NCBI GenBank assembly: GCA_012719115.1
Contig: JAAYAZ010000014.1
Span: 1 to 6,441, forward strand
DNA length: 6,441 nt
Source of the DNA: Dehalococcoidales bacterium
GTDB taxonomy: Bacteria > Chloroflexota > Dehalococcoidia > Dehalococcoidales > UBA5627
Direction: 5' to 3'
Part shown: in pieces, positions 6,340 to 6,441 of the stretch
Layout of the letters: each line of letters starts with the position of its first letter
Numbering within the stretch: the first letter of the stretch is position 1
The notes under the pieces: generated by a model
Seen by the model: only the letters and a program-made list of their open reading frames with translations
What the model was told of the DNA's origin: nothing
The model's database searches: none
Made by a program: the position numbers and the translations under genes

Positions 6340-6367
6340 TTGACATGGAGTACTATGTGGGTAAAAT
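6340..6367 (+). promoter_or_regulatory. Near-consensus promoter for the gene at the right edge
   Basis: TTGACA (6340-6345) is a perfect -35, followed by a 16-bp spacer and TAAAAT (6362-6367), a 5 of 6 -10. The predicted start near 6374 is only about 8 nt before the ATG at 6382, so the transcript would be nearly leaderless. It separates the following gene from the metF-queA unit. Confidence 0.65.
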
Positions 6368-6381
6368 TTATTTAGAATGTC

Positions 6382-6441
6382 ATGTCTGATACTAAGTTCA
6401 TTACCAACGAGGGCGAAAGAAATCTTAAAGAGAGATTCCGG
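6382..6441 (+). CDS. N-terminal fragment of an unrecognised protein (runs off the window)
   Basis: Twenty codons are open from an ATG to the window edge, giving MSDTKFITNEGERNLKERFR. The stretch is polar and looks like a real N-terminus, and a near-consensus promoter sits just upstream. The opening resembles what I recall of large helicase-like proteins with an N-terminal phospholipase D-like region, but 20 residues are too few to name it. There is no Shine-Dalgarno at the expected distance. An ATG at 6377 in another frame is also open to the edge, so the frame choice rests on the character of the peptide. Confidence 0.45.
   Translation, partial: MSDTKFITNEGERNLKERFR

Noticed and set aside
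6345..6389. Mini-ORFs between queA and the right-edge gene: 14 codons from 6345, and 6 codons from 6355 preceded by GGAG
   Set aside because: Both begin inside the spacer of the near-consensus promoter, upstream of its predicted start, so they would not be on that transcript.

Overview
The window is a compact stretch of bacterial chromosome with housekeeping metabolism and tRNA genes. I see no insertion sequence, phage gene or CRISPR array. The centrepiece is a vitamin B5 (pantothenate) operon on the minus strand, in transcription order DUF2520 gene, panD, panB, panC. It has its own strong promoter and a structured leader ending in an intrinsic terminator. The leader holds two hairpins in tandem, each with two bulged adenosines in the same geometry. 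This is the architecture I know for the 'pan' RNA motif, a candidate regulatory RNA found upstream of pantothenate genes in Chloroflexota, Bacillota and deltaproteobacteria. That distribution and the moderate GC content make a Chloroflexota (Dehalococcoidia-like) host my best guess. Bacillota or a deltaproteobacterial lineage cannot be excluded from this window alone.

Layout: positions 27-228 carry two minus-strand tRNA genes, tRNA-Phe(GAA) then tRNA-Leu(CAA), with an extended -10 promoter at about 265-273. Positions 316-3262 hold the tightly packed pantothenate operon, with gaps of 2, 10 and 4 bases. Positions 3263-3442 hold its promoter, the tandem pan hairpins and a terminator-attenuator. 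surE lies at 3468-4247, also on the minus strand, with a separate promoter. From 4254 to 4369 is a divergent promoter region. Plus-strand metF (4370-5245) and queA (5261-6316) follow, 15 bases apart and probably cotranscribed. At 6340-6367 there is a near-consensus promoter, and the first 20 codons of another gene run off the right end.

How the genes work together: PanB makes ketopantoate from alpha-ketoisovalerate using 5,10-methylene-THF. The DUF2520 protein probably reduces it to pantoate, because no panE or ilvC is present and this gene is the first one behind the pan leader. PanD makes beta-alanine from aspartate, and PanC joins pantoate and beta-alanine. MetF draws on the same methylene-THF pool as PanB, and QueA uses SAM to modify tRNA toward queuosine. 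SurE is a nucleotide phosphatase with no evident pathway link to its neighbours.
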